In this document: piece by piece, positions 1 to 4,963 of the stretch
How the letters are laid out: each line of letters starts with the position of its first letter
How positions within the stretch are numbered: position 1 is the first letter of the stretch
Source: Thermodesulfobacteriaceae bacterium
Lineage (GTDB): Bacteria; Desulfobacterota; Dissulfuribacteria; Dissulfuribacterales; UBA3076
Length of the DNA: 5,402 nucleotides
NCBI GenBank assembly: GCA_012961845.1
Contig: DTYO01000043.1
Span: 1 to 5,402 of the forward strand
Direction: 5' to 3'
Made by a program: the position numbers and the translations under genes
The notes under the pieces: model-generated
The model's input: only the letters and a program-made list of their open reading frames with translations
Told to the model about the DNA's origin: nothing
Database searches by the model: none

Positions 1-76
1 CTCCCTGTATGTGAGCACTTTTTGCCGACGAGCAACGCAGTCATCGAGCAAAAGGGCAATTTTTAGAGGTTCCCAT

Positions 77-127
77 AAGTAAATATAGCTGTGTCTGAGT
101 GAGTGGTCATTCAGTCTCTATTTACTT
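77..127. repeat. Interrupted inverted repeat (hairpin)
   Basis: AAGTAAATA at 77-85 is the exact reverse complement of TATTTACTT at 119-127. Pairing continues past one mismatch (AG/CT), and an inner CTGA/TCAG pair closes a loop of about 12 nt. It lies 8 nt before a second, T-tailed hairpin. It could be the 3' end structure of an upstream transcript or a protein-binding dyad; the sequence does not decide which. Confidence 0.4.
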
Positions 128-134
128 GCTTGTG

Positions 135-166
135 AAAACGGTGTCAATATCTCTTTCCGTTTTTTT
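135..166 (+). terminator. Candidate intrinsic terminator of an upstream gene
   Basis: AAAACGG (135-141) pairs with CCGTTTT (157-163) across a 15-nt loop, and a run of seven T occupies 160-166. The stem has only three G:C pairs and the loop is long, so termination would be weak. The position fits the end of a transcript entering from left of the window. Confidence 0.35.
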
Positions 167-215
167 GTTGTTGCCGGATCTGTTTTTTCAGAATAGTTTT
201 GAAAGGGTATTCCGA

Positions 216-244
216 TTGAACCTATACTGCAAAACTGATATGAT
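216..244 (+). promoter_or_regulatory. Sigma70-type promoter for the usp operon
   Basis: TTGAAC (216-221, four of six consensus positions) and TATGAT (239-244, five of six) are separated by exactly 17 nt. Transcription would start near 251, giving a leader of about 55 nt before the ATG at 306. The CRP/FNR-type box overlaps the -10 element. Assigned by eye only. Confidence 0.45.
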
Positions 245-253
245 CCACATCAA
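240..253. promoter_or_regulatory. CRP/FNR-type operator (ATGAT-N4-ATCAA)
   Basis: The sequence ATGATCCACATCAA matches the classical FNR consensus TTGAT-N4-ATCAA at every specified position but the first. The core TGAT/ATCA dyad is perfect. Its centre (246.5) is about 59 nt before the usp ATG. It overlaps the -10 of the promoter at 216-244, which would mean repression. A class II arrangement (centre at -41.5) would instead place a start near 288, with a weak -10 around 277-282. Oxygen- or redox-responsive control of a stress operon is plausible for an anaerobe, but the cognate regulator is not in the window. Confidence 0.5.
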
Positions 254-293
254 ATAGTCATTAATTTCCAATGGAATAGTTATTGATAACGAC

Positions 294-298
294 AGGAG
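294..298 (+). promoter_or_regulatory. Shine-Dalgarno of the usp gene
   Basis: AGGAG ends 7 nt before the ATG at 306, an ideal spacing. This fixes the start of the universal stress protein. Confidence 0.8.
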
Positions 299-305
299 AT
301 ACATC

Positions 306-1154
306 ATGACAGAGTTTCAGGTACATCCACTTGGACAGGCGGAAACAATCCTGTTGGCCACAGATGGGTCTGCCTATTGTGAGGGAGCGGTCCAGGAGGC
401 CATTTTTTTCGGTCAGGCATGCAATGCCAGGATCGTGGCTTTATACGTGGTTTCCGTCAGTTCGGAAACAGCTACGGCGGTCCGCGCTGCGTCGGTGGAA
501 AAGATGAAGGAAATACGGCCGTTCTTCGAGAGTTTTAAAAAAATGGCGGCTGATTCGGGTATAGAATGCGAAACGATTGTCAAGGAATCATACCAGCCTG
601 AAAAAACCATTGTGGAGGAGGCCAGAAGGCAAAAGGCAGACATAATTATCATGGGACGCCACGGGAAGAGAGGTCTTCTGCAGCTTTTAGTCGGGAGTAT
701 GACAGCAAAGGTGATAGGGCAGCGGTTTCCCAAGGTGCTGGTCGTGCCTAGGAACGTTATCATCAGCGGTGAAACAGTACTGCTTGCTACGGATGGATCC
801 GAGTTCAGCAGATTGGTGACGGAAGAGACCATCAGCCTTGCAAAGAACTGTTCGACCCTGAAAAATATAGTGGTCATATCTGTTGTCAAACGGGATTCCG
901 ACCTGGAAAACGCCAGAAAGATTGTCCGGGACGTCAGGAAAATAATGGAAGCAAACAAGATAGATGTCAATTGTGAATACCTTGCCGAGATAGGCAGCCC
1001 TGCGGAACTTATCGTGGAGAGGGCCAAGGAAAGGTCTGCCGACATGATCCTAATGGGTGGATACGGCAAGGGTTTGAGTAAACTTCTGATGGGACATGTT
1101 ACAGAGCGGGTGATCGGCAAGGCTGAATGTGCTGTTCTGGTACTGGAAAAATAA
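306..1154 (+). CDS. Tandem-domain universal stress protein (UspA family)
   Basis: A cytosolic protein of 282 residues made of two fused Usp domains, roughly residues 11-148 and 155-281. Each opens with the family's first strand and nucleotide-contacting aspartate (LLATDGS at 16-22 and 159-165). The first domain carries an intact ATP-binding signature, G-x2-G-x9-G-S (G117, G120, G130, S131). In the second domain the equivalent has only eight residues between the second and third glycines and ends G-H (G251, G254, G263, H264), so its nucleotide binding may be lost or altered. Usp proteins of this type generally bind ATP and act in stress survival or as regulatory partners. It is the first gene of an apparent operon with a CBS protein and an anion permease. 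The start is set by AGGAG at 294-298. The family is certain; the specific role is unknown. Confidence 0.93.
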   Translation: MTEFQVHPLGQAETILLATDGSAYCEGAVQEAIFFGQACNARIVALYVVSVSSETATAVRAASVEKMKEIRPFFESFKKMAADSGIECETIVKESYQPEKTIVEEARRQKADIIIMGRHGKRGLLQLLVGSMTAKVIGQRFPKVLVVPRNVIISGETVLLATDGSEFSRLVTEETISLAKNCSTLKNIVVISVVKRDSDLENARKIVRDVRKIMEANKIDVNCEYLAEIGSPAELIVERAKERSADMILMGGYGKGLSKLLMGHVTERVIGKAECAVLVLEK

Positions 1155-1198
1155 GACCAGTCTGACAGCTGTACAAGCATGTCGGAATTATTAAGACC

Positions 1199-1777
1199 AT
1201 GAAATCCATATCGATCAAGCCCTTGATTGTAGATCTCAAGGACTACGCAGTCATATCGGTTGAGGCGACACTGCATGATGCGATACAGATCCTTGAAGAA
1301 TCCCATGAAAGGTTTTTCAAGGCAATACATGTTCACGGCGGTAACAGATATAAGCACAGAGCTGTGCTGGTGGCAGACCAAAAGGACAGAATAGTCGGTA
1401 AGCTGAACCAGTATGATATGATCAAGGGCCTGGAGCCCAGATATGACGAAATCGGCGACGATAGCAGGCTGTCCAGGTTCGGCATCACCCGTTCTTTCAT
1501 GCATGACCAGATGCGCCTCTTCGGCTTGTGGCAGAGCCCGCTTTCCCATATATGCCGCAAGGCCTCTTCCATCAAGGTTAGGCATATAATGCGCCCCATG
1601 ACACCGGATTGTATCATCAGTGAAGATACCGCGCTGGATGAAGTCATCCACCGATTTATCGTGTACAAGAGACAGCTCCTGCTGGTCAACCGCGGTGAAG
1701 AGACGATAGGGGTTGTCCGCCTGACCGACATCTTTGTGGAGGTCTGCCTTACCATCAAGAGTTGCGGTCTGGGATAA
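1199..1777 (+). CDS. Tandem CBS domain protein
   Basis: A small soluble protein of 192 residues with two CBS motifs, the module that forms a Bateman domain and usually binds AMP, ATP or related ligands. CBS1 covers about residues 10-79 (VISVEATLHDAIQILEE, then AVLVADQKDRIVGKLNQYDMI). CBS2 covers about 126-182 (V-R-H-I-M-R-P, then LLLVNRGEETIGVVRLTDIF, with the typical G-x-V-x-x-T-D-I end). A linker of about 45 residues, rich in R, H and W, separates them. No catalytic domain is attached, so it probably acts as a stand-alone regulatory subunit, perhaps for the permease encoded 13 nt downstream (inference). The ATG has no strong Shine-Dalgarno; it lies 44 nt after the usp stop, so coupling or readthrough translation is likely. 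Confidence 0.88.
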   Translation: MKSISIKPLIVDLKDYAVISVEATLHDAIQILEESHERFFKAIHVHGGNRYKHRAVLVADQKDRIVGKLNQYDMIKGLEPRYDEIGDDSRLSRFGITRSFMHDQMRLFGLWQSPLSHICRKASSIKVRHIMRPMTPDCIISEDTALDEVIHRFIVYKRQLLLVNRGEETIGVVRLTDIFVEVCLTIKSCGLG

Positions 1778-1779
1778 AA

Positions 1780-1784
1780 TAAGG
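1780..1784 (+). promoter_or_regulatory. Shine-Dalgarno deciding the permease start
   Basis: TAAGG ends 6 nt before the ATG at 1791. A longer reading frame opens at 1734 inside the CBS gene. That start has no comparable site and would add 19 residues unlike a permease N-terminus. Confidence 0.6.
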
Positions 1785-1790
1785 TTCTTC

Positions 1791-3263
1791 ATGGATCAAT
1801 CAACCAGCCCCGATAACGGTATTGTCATACTCGAACGGAAAAGGCTTGTATTTGCTGCTGTCGGTGCAGCAATTTTCATTTTAATCTATTGTTCACCGCA
1901 GTGGGTCGATGCGGTTGATCCAACAGGTGAGCATTTTTCTCTCTCCACAGAGGGTAAGGGGGCACTGGCCGTATTCCTGGTTGCCGGCCTGTTCTGGGTA
2001 TTCGAGGTTTTGCCTATAGGCGTGACGAGTCTGCTTATAGGCGTTCTTCAGGCCATGTTCATGATCCGTCCGGCCAAGGAGGCATTCAAGGATTTCATGG
2101 ATCCTTCGGTTCTTTTTATTTTTTCCTCCATTGTCATAGGCATGGTCTTTACCAAGACGGGGCTCACACGCAGGCTTGCCTACAAAATGCTTGCCGTGAT
2201 AGGTGAAAAGACCAGCATGATCTATCTGGGCTGTTTTGTTCTCACCGCCGGACTTACTCTGGTCATGGCGCATACGGCTGTTGCGGCAACTATTTATCCG
2301 CTGCTTATGGCTGTTTACAGTCTGTATGATGGAGGCGACGGGCCAACGAGGTTTGGAAAAGGGCTCTTCATGGGTATGGCATATATTGCGGGAGCCGGCA
2401 GCATTATCACTCTGCTCGGAGCCGCACGTGGAGCAGTGGCCATTGAATTTTTCAAGGAAATTACTGGGAGAGAAATAAGTTTTTTTCAGTTGAGTTATTA
2501 TATGCTGCCGATAGGCGTGATCATGACCATAGTGCTCTGGGTGTTTTTCATGGCATTCTTCCGGCCGGAGAAGAAGATCATAGCCGGTCTCAGGGAAAAA
2601 TCGTCCAGATTGAGTGAAGATCTGGGCAGGATCACCGTAAAGGAAATCCTTGCCGCTCTTATTGTATTAGGCGCCGTTGTCACGCTCTCACTACGTTCTT
2701 TTGTCCCGGCCCTGCACCAGTTCGACAAATCGGCCATATTGCTTATAACCACGATTCTCTTCTTCTTTTTCAATATTCTGGATCTGGATGATCTGGAGAG
2801 TATACCCTGGGACATAATCCTGCTTTTTTCAGGAGCCATGAGCCTGGGATTCTGTCTGTGGCAGACGGGTGCTGCAAAGTGGTTGGCGATTCACTGGCTC
2901 GGGTTGTTCGAAAAATCCAACTGGTTCGTGTTCCTGATGGGTATTTCCTTTTTTGTCATGATGATGACCAACGTCATCATGAACGTTGCCGCAATTGCAA
3001 TTTCACTGCCGGTGGCTCTTGTAATAGCCCCTTATCTGGGTATAGCGTCTGAAGTAATACTCTTCTCTGCACTAGTGGTCGCCGGCATGCCCTTTCTCCT
3101 GCTGGTCGGCGCAGCACCCAATGCAATCGCATACAGCTCAGGCCAGTTTACCAGCGGAGAATTCTTCCGATATGGCGTTTTGGCCAGCTGTCTCCTGATG
3201 GCTGTAGTGGCTGCTGCCATAACATTTATCTGGCCTGTCATGGGGATGCAGGTCCTTATGTAG
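1791..3263 (+). CDS. DASS/SLC13-family anion permease
   Basis: A polytopic inner-membrane protein of 490 residues, the usual size for divalent anion:Na+ symporters (sulfate, di- and tricarboxylates). I see about 11-12 hydrophobic segments, beginning near residues 18-34, 58-75 and 76-92, with a charged cytoplasmic loop near 258-284. Family landmarks include W-V-F-E-V-L-P-I-G-V-T-S (69-80), GAGSIITLLGAARGAVAIEF (201-220) and VGAAPNAIAYSSGQFTSGEF (439-458). The last is the conserved second-repeat hairpin with P443-N444. The S-N-T ion/substrate motifs are altered: A-H-T (160-162) in repeat one and T-N-V (393-395) in repeat two. The usual T-P-P-N of repeat one is A-A-R-G (210-213). Substrate and coupling ion cannot be assigned. 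It sits 13 nt after the CBS gene and is probably cotranscribed and regulated with it. Confidence 0.88.
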   Translation: MDQSTSPDNGIVILERKRLVFAAVGAAIFILIYCSPQWVDAVDPTGEHFSLSTEGKGALAVFLVAGLFWVFEVLPIGVTSLLIGVLQAMFMIRPAKEAFKDFMDPSVLFIFSSIVIGMVFTKTGLTRRLAYKMLAVIGEKTSMIYLGCFVLTAGLTLVMAHTAVAATIYPLLMAVYSLYDGGDGPTRFGKGLFMGMAYIAGAGSIITLLGAARGAVAIEFFKEITGREISFFQLSYYMLPIGVIMTIVLWVFFMAFFRPEKKIIAGLREKSSRLSEDLGRITVKEILAALIVLGAVVTLSLRSFVPALHQFDKSAILLITTILFFFFNILDLDDLESIPWDIILLFSGAMSLGFCLWQTGAAKWLAIHWLGLFEKSNWFVFLMGISFFVMMMTNVIMNVAAIAISLPVALVIAPYLGIASEVILFSALVVAGMPFLLLVGAAPNAIAYSSGQFTSGEFFRYGVLASCLLMAVVAAAITFIWPVMGMQVLM

Positions 3264-3295
3264 GACATCTTTAAAAATCAGTAATAATGCAGACA

Positions 3296-3371
3296 AAAAA
3301 TAGCCGCAGGCATGTTGTTGATATTACGAGGATTGTTTTTATGCCTCAAACACGGTTGCGGGGCAAGAGAA
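3296..3371 (+). repeat. Diverged direct repeat, copy A
   Basis: This copy shares AAAAATA-R-CCGCAGGCAT, then GATATT-N-CGAGG and TATGC in the same order and nearly the same spacing, with copy B at about 4174-4243. CCGCA and GGCAT here can pair with TGCGG and ATGCC downstream, giving an interrupted hairpin. The two copies flank the NTF2-like gene in the same orientation. Nature unknown: an old insertion, a structured RNA or a duplicated intergenic segment. Confidence 0.4.
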
Positions 3372-3397
3372 CAATTTCTAAAAGTGTCCTGTATTAT

Positions 3398-3410
3398 TGT
3401 CATGGTGACA
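3398..3410. promoter_or_regulatory. Perfect short dyad, possible operator
   Basis: TGTCA and TGACA flank a 3-nt spacer, about 170 nt before the NTF2-like gene. The symmetry suits a dimeric repressor or activator. I cannot name the regulator, and a 5-bp dyad can arise by chance. Confidence 0.25.
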
Positions 3411-3567
3411 GGTTGCACGAGACCACCCGATTTGCCAGTTGACGAGGCGCATACGTGGTGCTACACACCTTGCTGTACGGTCAGATTAGTGCTATTTTTC
3501 TCAAGACCGTTGGAGCGGTCAGTTCTGTACAGGTTATCACTTTTCAGTTACCGAATACACGGTTGTC

Positions 3568-3573
3568 AGGAGG
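3568..3573 (+). promoter_or_regulatory. Strong Shine-Dalgarno of the NTF2-like gene
   Basis: A full AGGAGG ends 7 nt before the ATG at 3581. It overrides the in-frame start 126 nt upstream (3455), which has no such site. Confidence 0.8.
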
Positions 3574-3580
3574 CCACGTT

Positions 3581-4051
3581 ATGGGAATGAGTATTACTGC
3601 TGAGGAAATAAAACAGGCTCAGAAGGTATGGGGTGATGGAATAGTCGCCATTGGCAAGGCGTTTACCGGCGGCGGAGATTACCGGAAGGCCGCCGAGGAT
3701 CATATCGACTGCCTTTATGCCTATGGGGACGGAGATGTCCTTTTCAAGCCCACCAAAGCGGCTGACAGACAGTTTCGCCTTACCCGTGAGGGAGCTCTCT
3801 CGTATTTCGTGGGAGGTAATGACAGATATCCGGAAGACAAGGGGTTTGCAATACATCCATGGACTAGGGTCCGTTTTGAAAATGCGGGCGTTATTCTCCA
3901 CGGAGACTGTGCACTGGCAATGGGGAACTATTTCTTTACCCAGACAGACGGAGAAGAGATCAAGGTTGAATATACCTTTGGATACCTCAAAGGCTTGGAC
4001 GGTGTGCTAAAGATCAATCTGCACCATTCATCGCTGCCGTTCAGCGGGTGA
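3581..4051 (+). CDS. NTF2/SnoaL-like cone-fold protein of unknown function
   Basis: A soluble protein of 156 residues with no signal peptide or membrane segment. The layout is typical of NTF2-like alpha+beta cone folds. An N-terminal helix pair (S-I-T-A-E-E-I-K-Q-A-Q-K-V-W, then D-Y-R-K-A-A-E-D-H-I-D) precedes Y-A-Y-G-D-G-D-V-L-F-K-P, and a curved sheet closes the fold: IHPWTRVRFENAGVILHGDC, A-M-G-N-Y-F-F-T, V-E-Y-T-F-G-Y, and the ending K-I-N-L-H-H-S-S-L-P. From memory, close relatives ending in L-H-H-S-S-L-P are often named phosphoribosyl-AMP cyclohydrolase in databases. The metal-binding cysteines expected of HisI are not visible, so I would not transfer that name. A second ATG two codons in is possible, but the AGGAGG at 3568 fits 3581. 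It looks monocistronic. Function is not known. Confidence 0.8.
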   Translation: MGMSITAEEIKQAQKVWGDGIVAIGKAFTGGGDYRKAAEDHIDCLYAYGDGDVLFKPTKAADRQFRLTREGALSYFVGGNDRYPEDKGFAIHPWTRVRFENAGVILHGDCALAMGNYFFTQTDGEEIKVEYTFGYLKGLDGVLKINLHHSSLPFSG

Positions 4052-4173
4052 TCCAGCAGCGTCTAGGCGCAGCCGAAGGATGCCCCGATGCGGCGGAGGA
4101 ATCTCACCCATGGCATGAGACAGAAGTGTATCTCTGTAAATCAGTAACTTTATTACGGAACAGGGCGCATAAG

Positions 4174-4243
4174 AAAAATAACCGCAGGCATATCAGAGAT
4201 ATTTCGAGGGTTATTGTTGGTATGCAACACAGCGTGGCAAAAG
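4174..4243 (+). repeat. Diverged direct repeat, copy B
   Basis: Partner of the repeat at 3296-3371. It has its own symmetry: AATAACC pairs with GGTTATT, and ATATC-aga-GATAT forms a hairpin inside. This suggests a folded RNA or a palindromic DNA site. The copy ends about 20 nt before the MITE-like element. Confidence 0.4.
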
Positions 4244-4263
4244 AAGGATTTTTGGAGATGCCC

Positions 4264-4527
4264 TTAAACCCGGATTATTCGGTTAGCGAGCTTTCCGAAT
4301 ATGCAAAACGGAGGGGGCGTAGACGGATTCTGGTACGTCAAATCCCTGATAATGTAGCAGATCTGATCAAATCGCGAACCCCTTGCGGCTTCAAGTGCCG
4401 AACACTTTTTAGTTGAGGTCGCTGCACCTTTTTGGTGTAGTTTTTGACTTATCATATTTCATATAACATGCTGTAATTGATGCTATTTAGCATTTGTTCG
4501 GTTTTCGAGGCGAATAATCGGGGTTAA
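4264..4527 (+). mobile_element. MITE-like element, left copy (MITE-L)
   Basis: The ends are inverted repeats. Bases 4262-4281 match the reverse complement of 4511-4530 at 17 of 20 positions, with core GATTATTCG/CGAATAATC. A TTAA lies at each outer edge (4264-4267 and 4524-4527), which could be a target duplication, although the termini then align with a 1-nt offset. No transposase is encoded. Bases 4267-4429 align without gaps to the reverse complement of 4998-5160 (about 126 of 163 identical, counted by eye; 80 of 92 in the core 4338-4429). Compared with the right copy it carries about 62 extra nt after 4429, including a T-rich terminator and the ATGCT/AGCAT hairpin at 4480-4493. A family of non-autonomous insertions is the best explanation; the parent insertion sequence is not identified. 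Confidence 0.6.
4422..4445 (+). terminator. Intrinsic terminator inside MITE-L
   Basis: CTGCACC (4422-4428) pairs with GGTGTAG (4434-4440), seven pairs with one G-U wobble, around a TTTTT loop. A run of five T follows at once (4441-4445). It would end rightward transcription, including that of the NTF2-like gene, before it meets the convergent selenoprotein gene. Confidence 0.6.
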
Positions 4528-4542
4528 ATGGCTGCCTAAAAT

Positions 4543-4564
4543 GTCCGGAGTGCATGGCCGGGAC
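4543..4564 (-). terminator. Possible terminator of the selenoprotein gene
   Basis: On the minus strand GTCCCGG and CCGGAC pair (one bulged base) around a 9-nt loop and are followed by ATTTTA. It lies about 40 nt after the stop codon at 4605-4607. The T-run is short, so this is tentative. Confidence 0.3.
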
Positions 4565-4604
4565 TGACCGACGGCAGGCCCTGTATCTGTGTTCATCGTG
4601 CCGC

Positions 4605-4943
4605 TCAGGCTAGATATTCCTCATACATGTCCGGGTTGAACCCTATAATCATTCTGTCTCCGACCTTGAGAGCCGGTGCCCTCAGATTGCCTGTGCGGCC
4701 CAGACATGCCCTCAGGATTTCATCTTTTGGATCGGATTCGGGGTGATAGACAAGGATCTTTTTCCCTTTTCCAACCACAATTTCAATGACCTTTTCCAGT
4801 AATGCCCAGGATTCATCCGGCCCGATCTTCTTCTTCCTGGCTTCAACTGTTTCTTTCAGGCCAATACCTTTTTCATTAAACACAGCCTGTGCCTTCCTGC
4901 AGGAGGCTCATCCATTTCTCAAATATGCCCATTTGATTTCCAT
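4605..4943 (-). CDS. ArsC/Spx-like selenoprotein with in-frame UGA (Sec12)
   Basis: Read from the ATG at 4943-4941 this is a 112-residue cytosolic thioredoxin-fold protein of the ArsC/Spx type. It begins M-E-I-K-W-A-Y-L-R-N-G, then TGA (4910-4908), then A-S-C-R-K-A-Q. The TGA falls where ArsC/Spx proteins have the first catalytic Cys (compare C-x-x-C-R-K-A in Spx), giving a U12-x-x-C15 redox motif. Further on are the family's V-E-A-R-K-K-K-I near 33-40 and G-N-L-R-A-P (85-90), with the conserved Arg88 and presumed cis-Pro90, then L-K-V-G-D-R-M-I-I-G-F-N. The coding frame continues cleanly on both sides of the TGA, and hairpins suited to a bacterial SECIS follow it. From memory, an 'ArsC family (seleno)protein' group with Sec at this site is recorded. 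Conventional calling gives a fragment from a GTG at 4883 and loses the active site. The likely role is thiol/selenol redox chemistry, possibly arsenate or another oxyanion; the substrate is unproven. The final stop is also TGA. Confidence 0.88.
4878..4908 (-). promoter_or_regulatory. Candidate bacterial SECIS element
   Basis: Two overlapping hairpins lie directly after the UGA. Hairpin 1 (4908-4884) pairs AGCCU with AGGCU and, inside, UGC with GCA, closing the loop AGGAAG. That arrangement resembles the UGC-AGGUCU-GCA tip of the E. coli fdhF SECIS as I remember it, although its loop begins only 10 nt after the UGA. Hairpin 2 (4894-4878) pairs CACA with UGUG, extended by A-U and G-U pairs. Its loop is GGC, starting 21 nt after the UGA, within the spacing usually quoted and with G in the first two loop positions. 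They are mutually exclusive. Confidence 0.55.
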
Positions 4944-4951
4944 TGACTGTT

Positions 4952-4956
4952 CTCCC
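4952..4956 (-). promoter_or_regulatory. Shine-Dalgarno deciding the selenoprotein start
   Basis: GGGAG on the minus strand ends 8 nt before the ATG at 4943. It supports initiation upstream of the in-frame TGA and argues against the internal GTG at 4883, which has no such site and would remove the catalytic segment. Confidence 0.75.
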
Positions 4957-4963
4957 TTTGAAT

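Larger units (their letters stand above)
1..305. other. Non-coding leader upstream of the usp operon
   Basis: I find no gene here. Frame 1 is open from the window edge to a TAG at 64-66 (21 codons ending E-Q-K-G-N-F). It could be the C-terminal tail of an upstream plus-strand gene, but I do not recognise it and it is too short to call. The remainder holds a dyad at 77-127, a terminator-like hairpin at 135-166, a sigma70-like promoter at 216-244 and a CRP/FNR-type box at 240-253. Confidence 0.6.
3264..3580. other. Intergenic region between permease and NTF2-like gene
   Basis: These 317 nt hold no convincing gene. An open frame at 3312-3590 overlaps the next gene's Shine-Dalgarno and resembles nothing known. 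Contents: a diverged repeat (3296-3371) with a partner downstream of the next gene; a perfect 5-bp dyad TGTCA-tgg-TGACA at 3398-3410; a GACCG/CGGTC hairpin at 3505-3520 with no T-run; and two weak promoter candidates, TTGACG at 3439 (no good -10) and TTGCTG at 3470 with TATTTT at 3493 (17-nt spacer). I see no clear terminator for the permease operon. Confidence 0.5.
4052..4604. other. Convergent intergenic region with repeats and a MITE-like element
   Basis: This region of about 550 nt lies between convergent genes. The first part has short dyads (TCTCA/TGAGA near 4103-4121, and GAGACA/TGTATCTC). Then come repeat copy B (about 4174-4243), a MITE-like element (4264-4527) with an internal terminator, and a G/C hairpin before the selenoprotein stop (4543-4564). 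An open frame at 4048-4416 runs through these repeats and has no Shine-Dalgarno, so I do not call it a gene. Confidence 0.6.

Noticed and set aside
1179..1202. Seven-codon frame whose TGA overlaps the CBS ATG
   Set aside because: It has no Shine-Dalgarno; too short to separate from chance.
413..1792. Long minus-strand frame of 459 codons
   Set aside because: It is antisense to the Usp and CBS genes, whose families are unmistakable, and it encodes low-complexity sequence with no domain.
3505..3520. GACCG/CGGTC hairpin as terminator
   Set aside because: There is no T-run after it on either strand; it lies inside the leader of the NTF2-like gene.
3312..3590. Open frame of 92 codons in the gap before the NTF2-like gene
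   Set aside because: It overlaps the strong AGGAGG and start of the next gene, has an odd Cys-rich composition, no ribosome binding site and no recognisable domain.
4048..4416. Open frame of 122 codons after the NTF2-like gene, GTG start
   Set aside because: It has no Shine-Dalgarno, it runs through repeat copy B and half of MITE-L, and the homologous right copy is broken by TAG and TGA in the same frame.
4605..4883. Selenoprotein gene called from the internal GTG at 4883
   Set aside because: No Shine-Dalgarno precedes it and the first strand and catalytic UxxC would be lost; the ATG at 4943 has GGGAG at the right distance.
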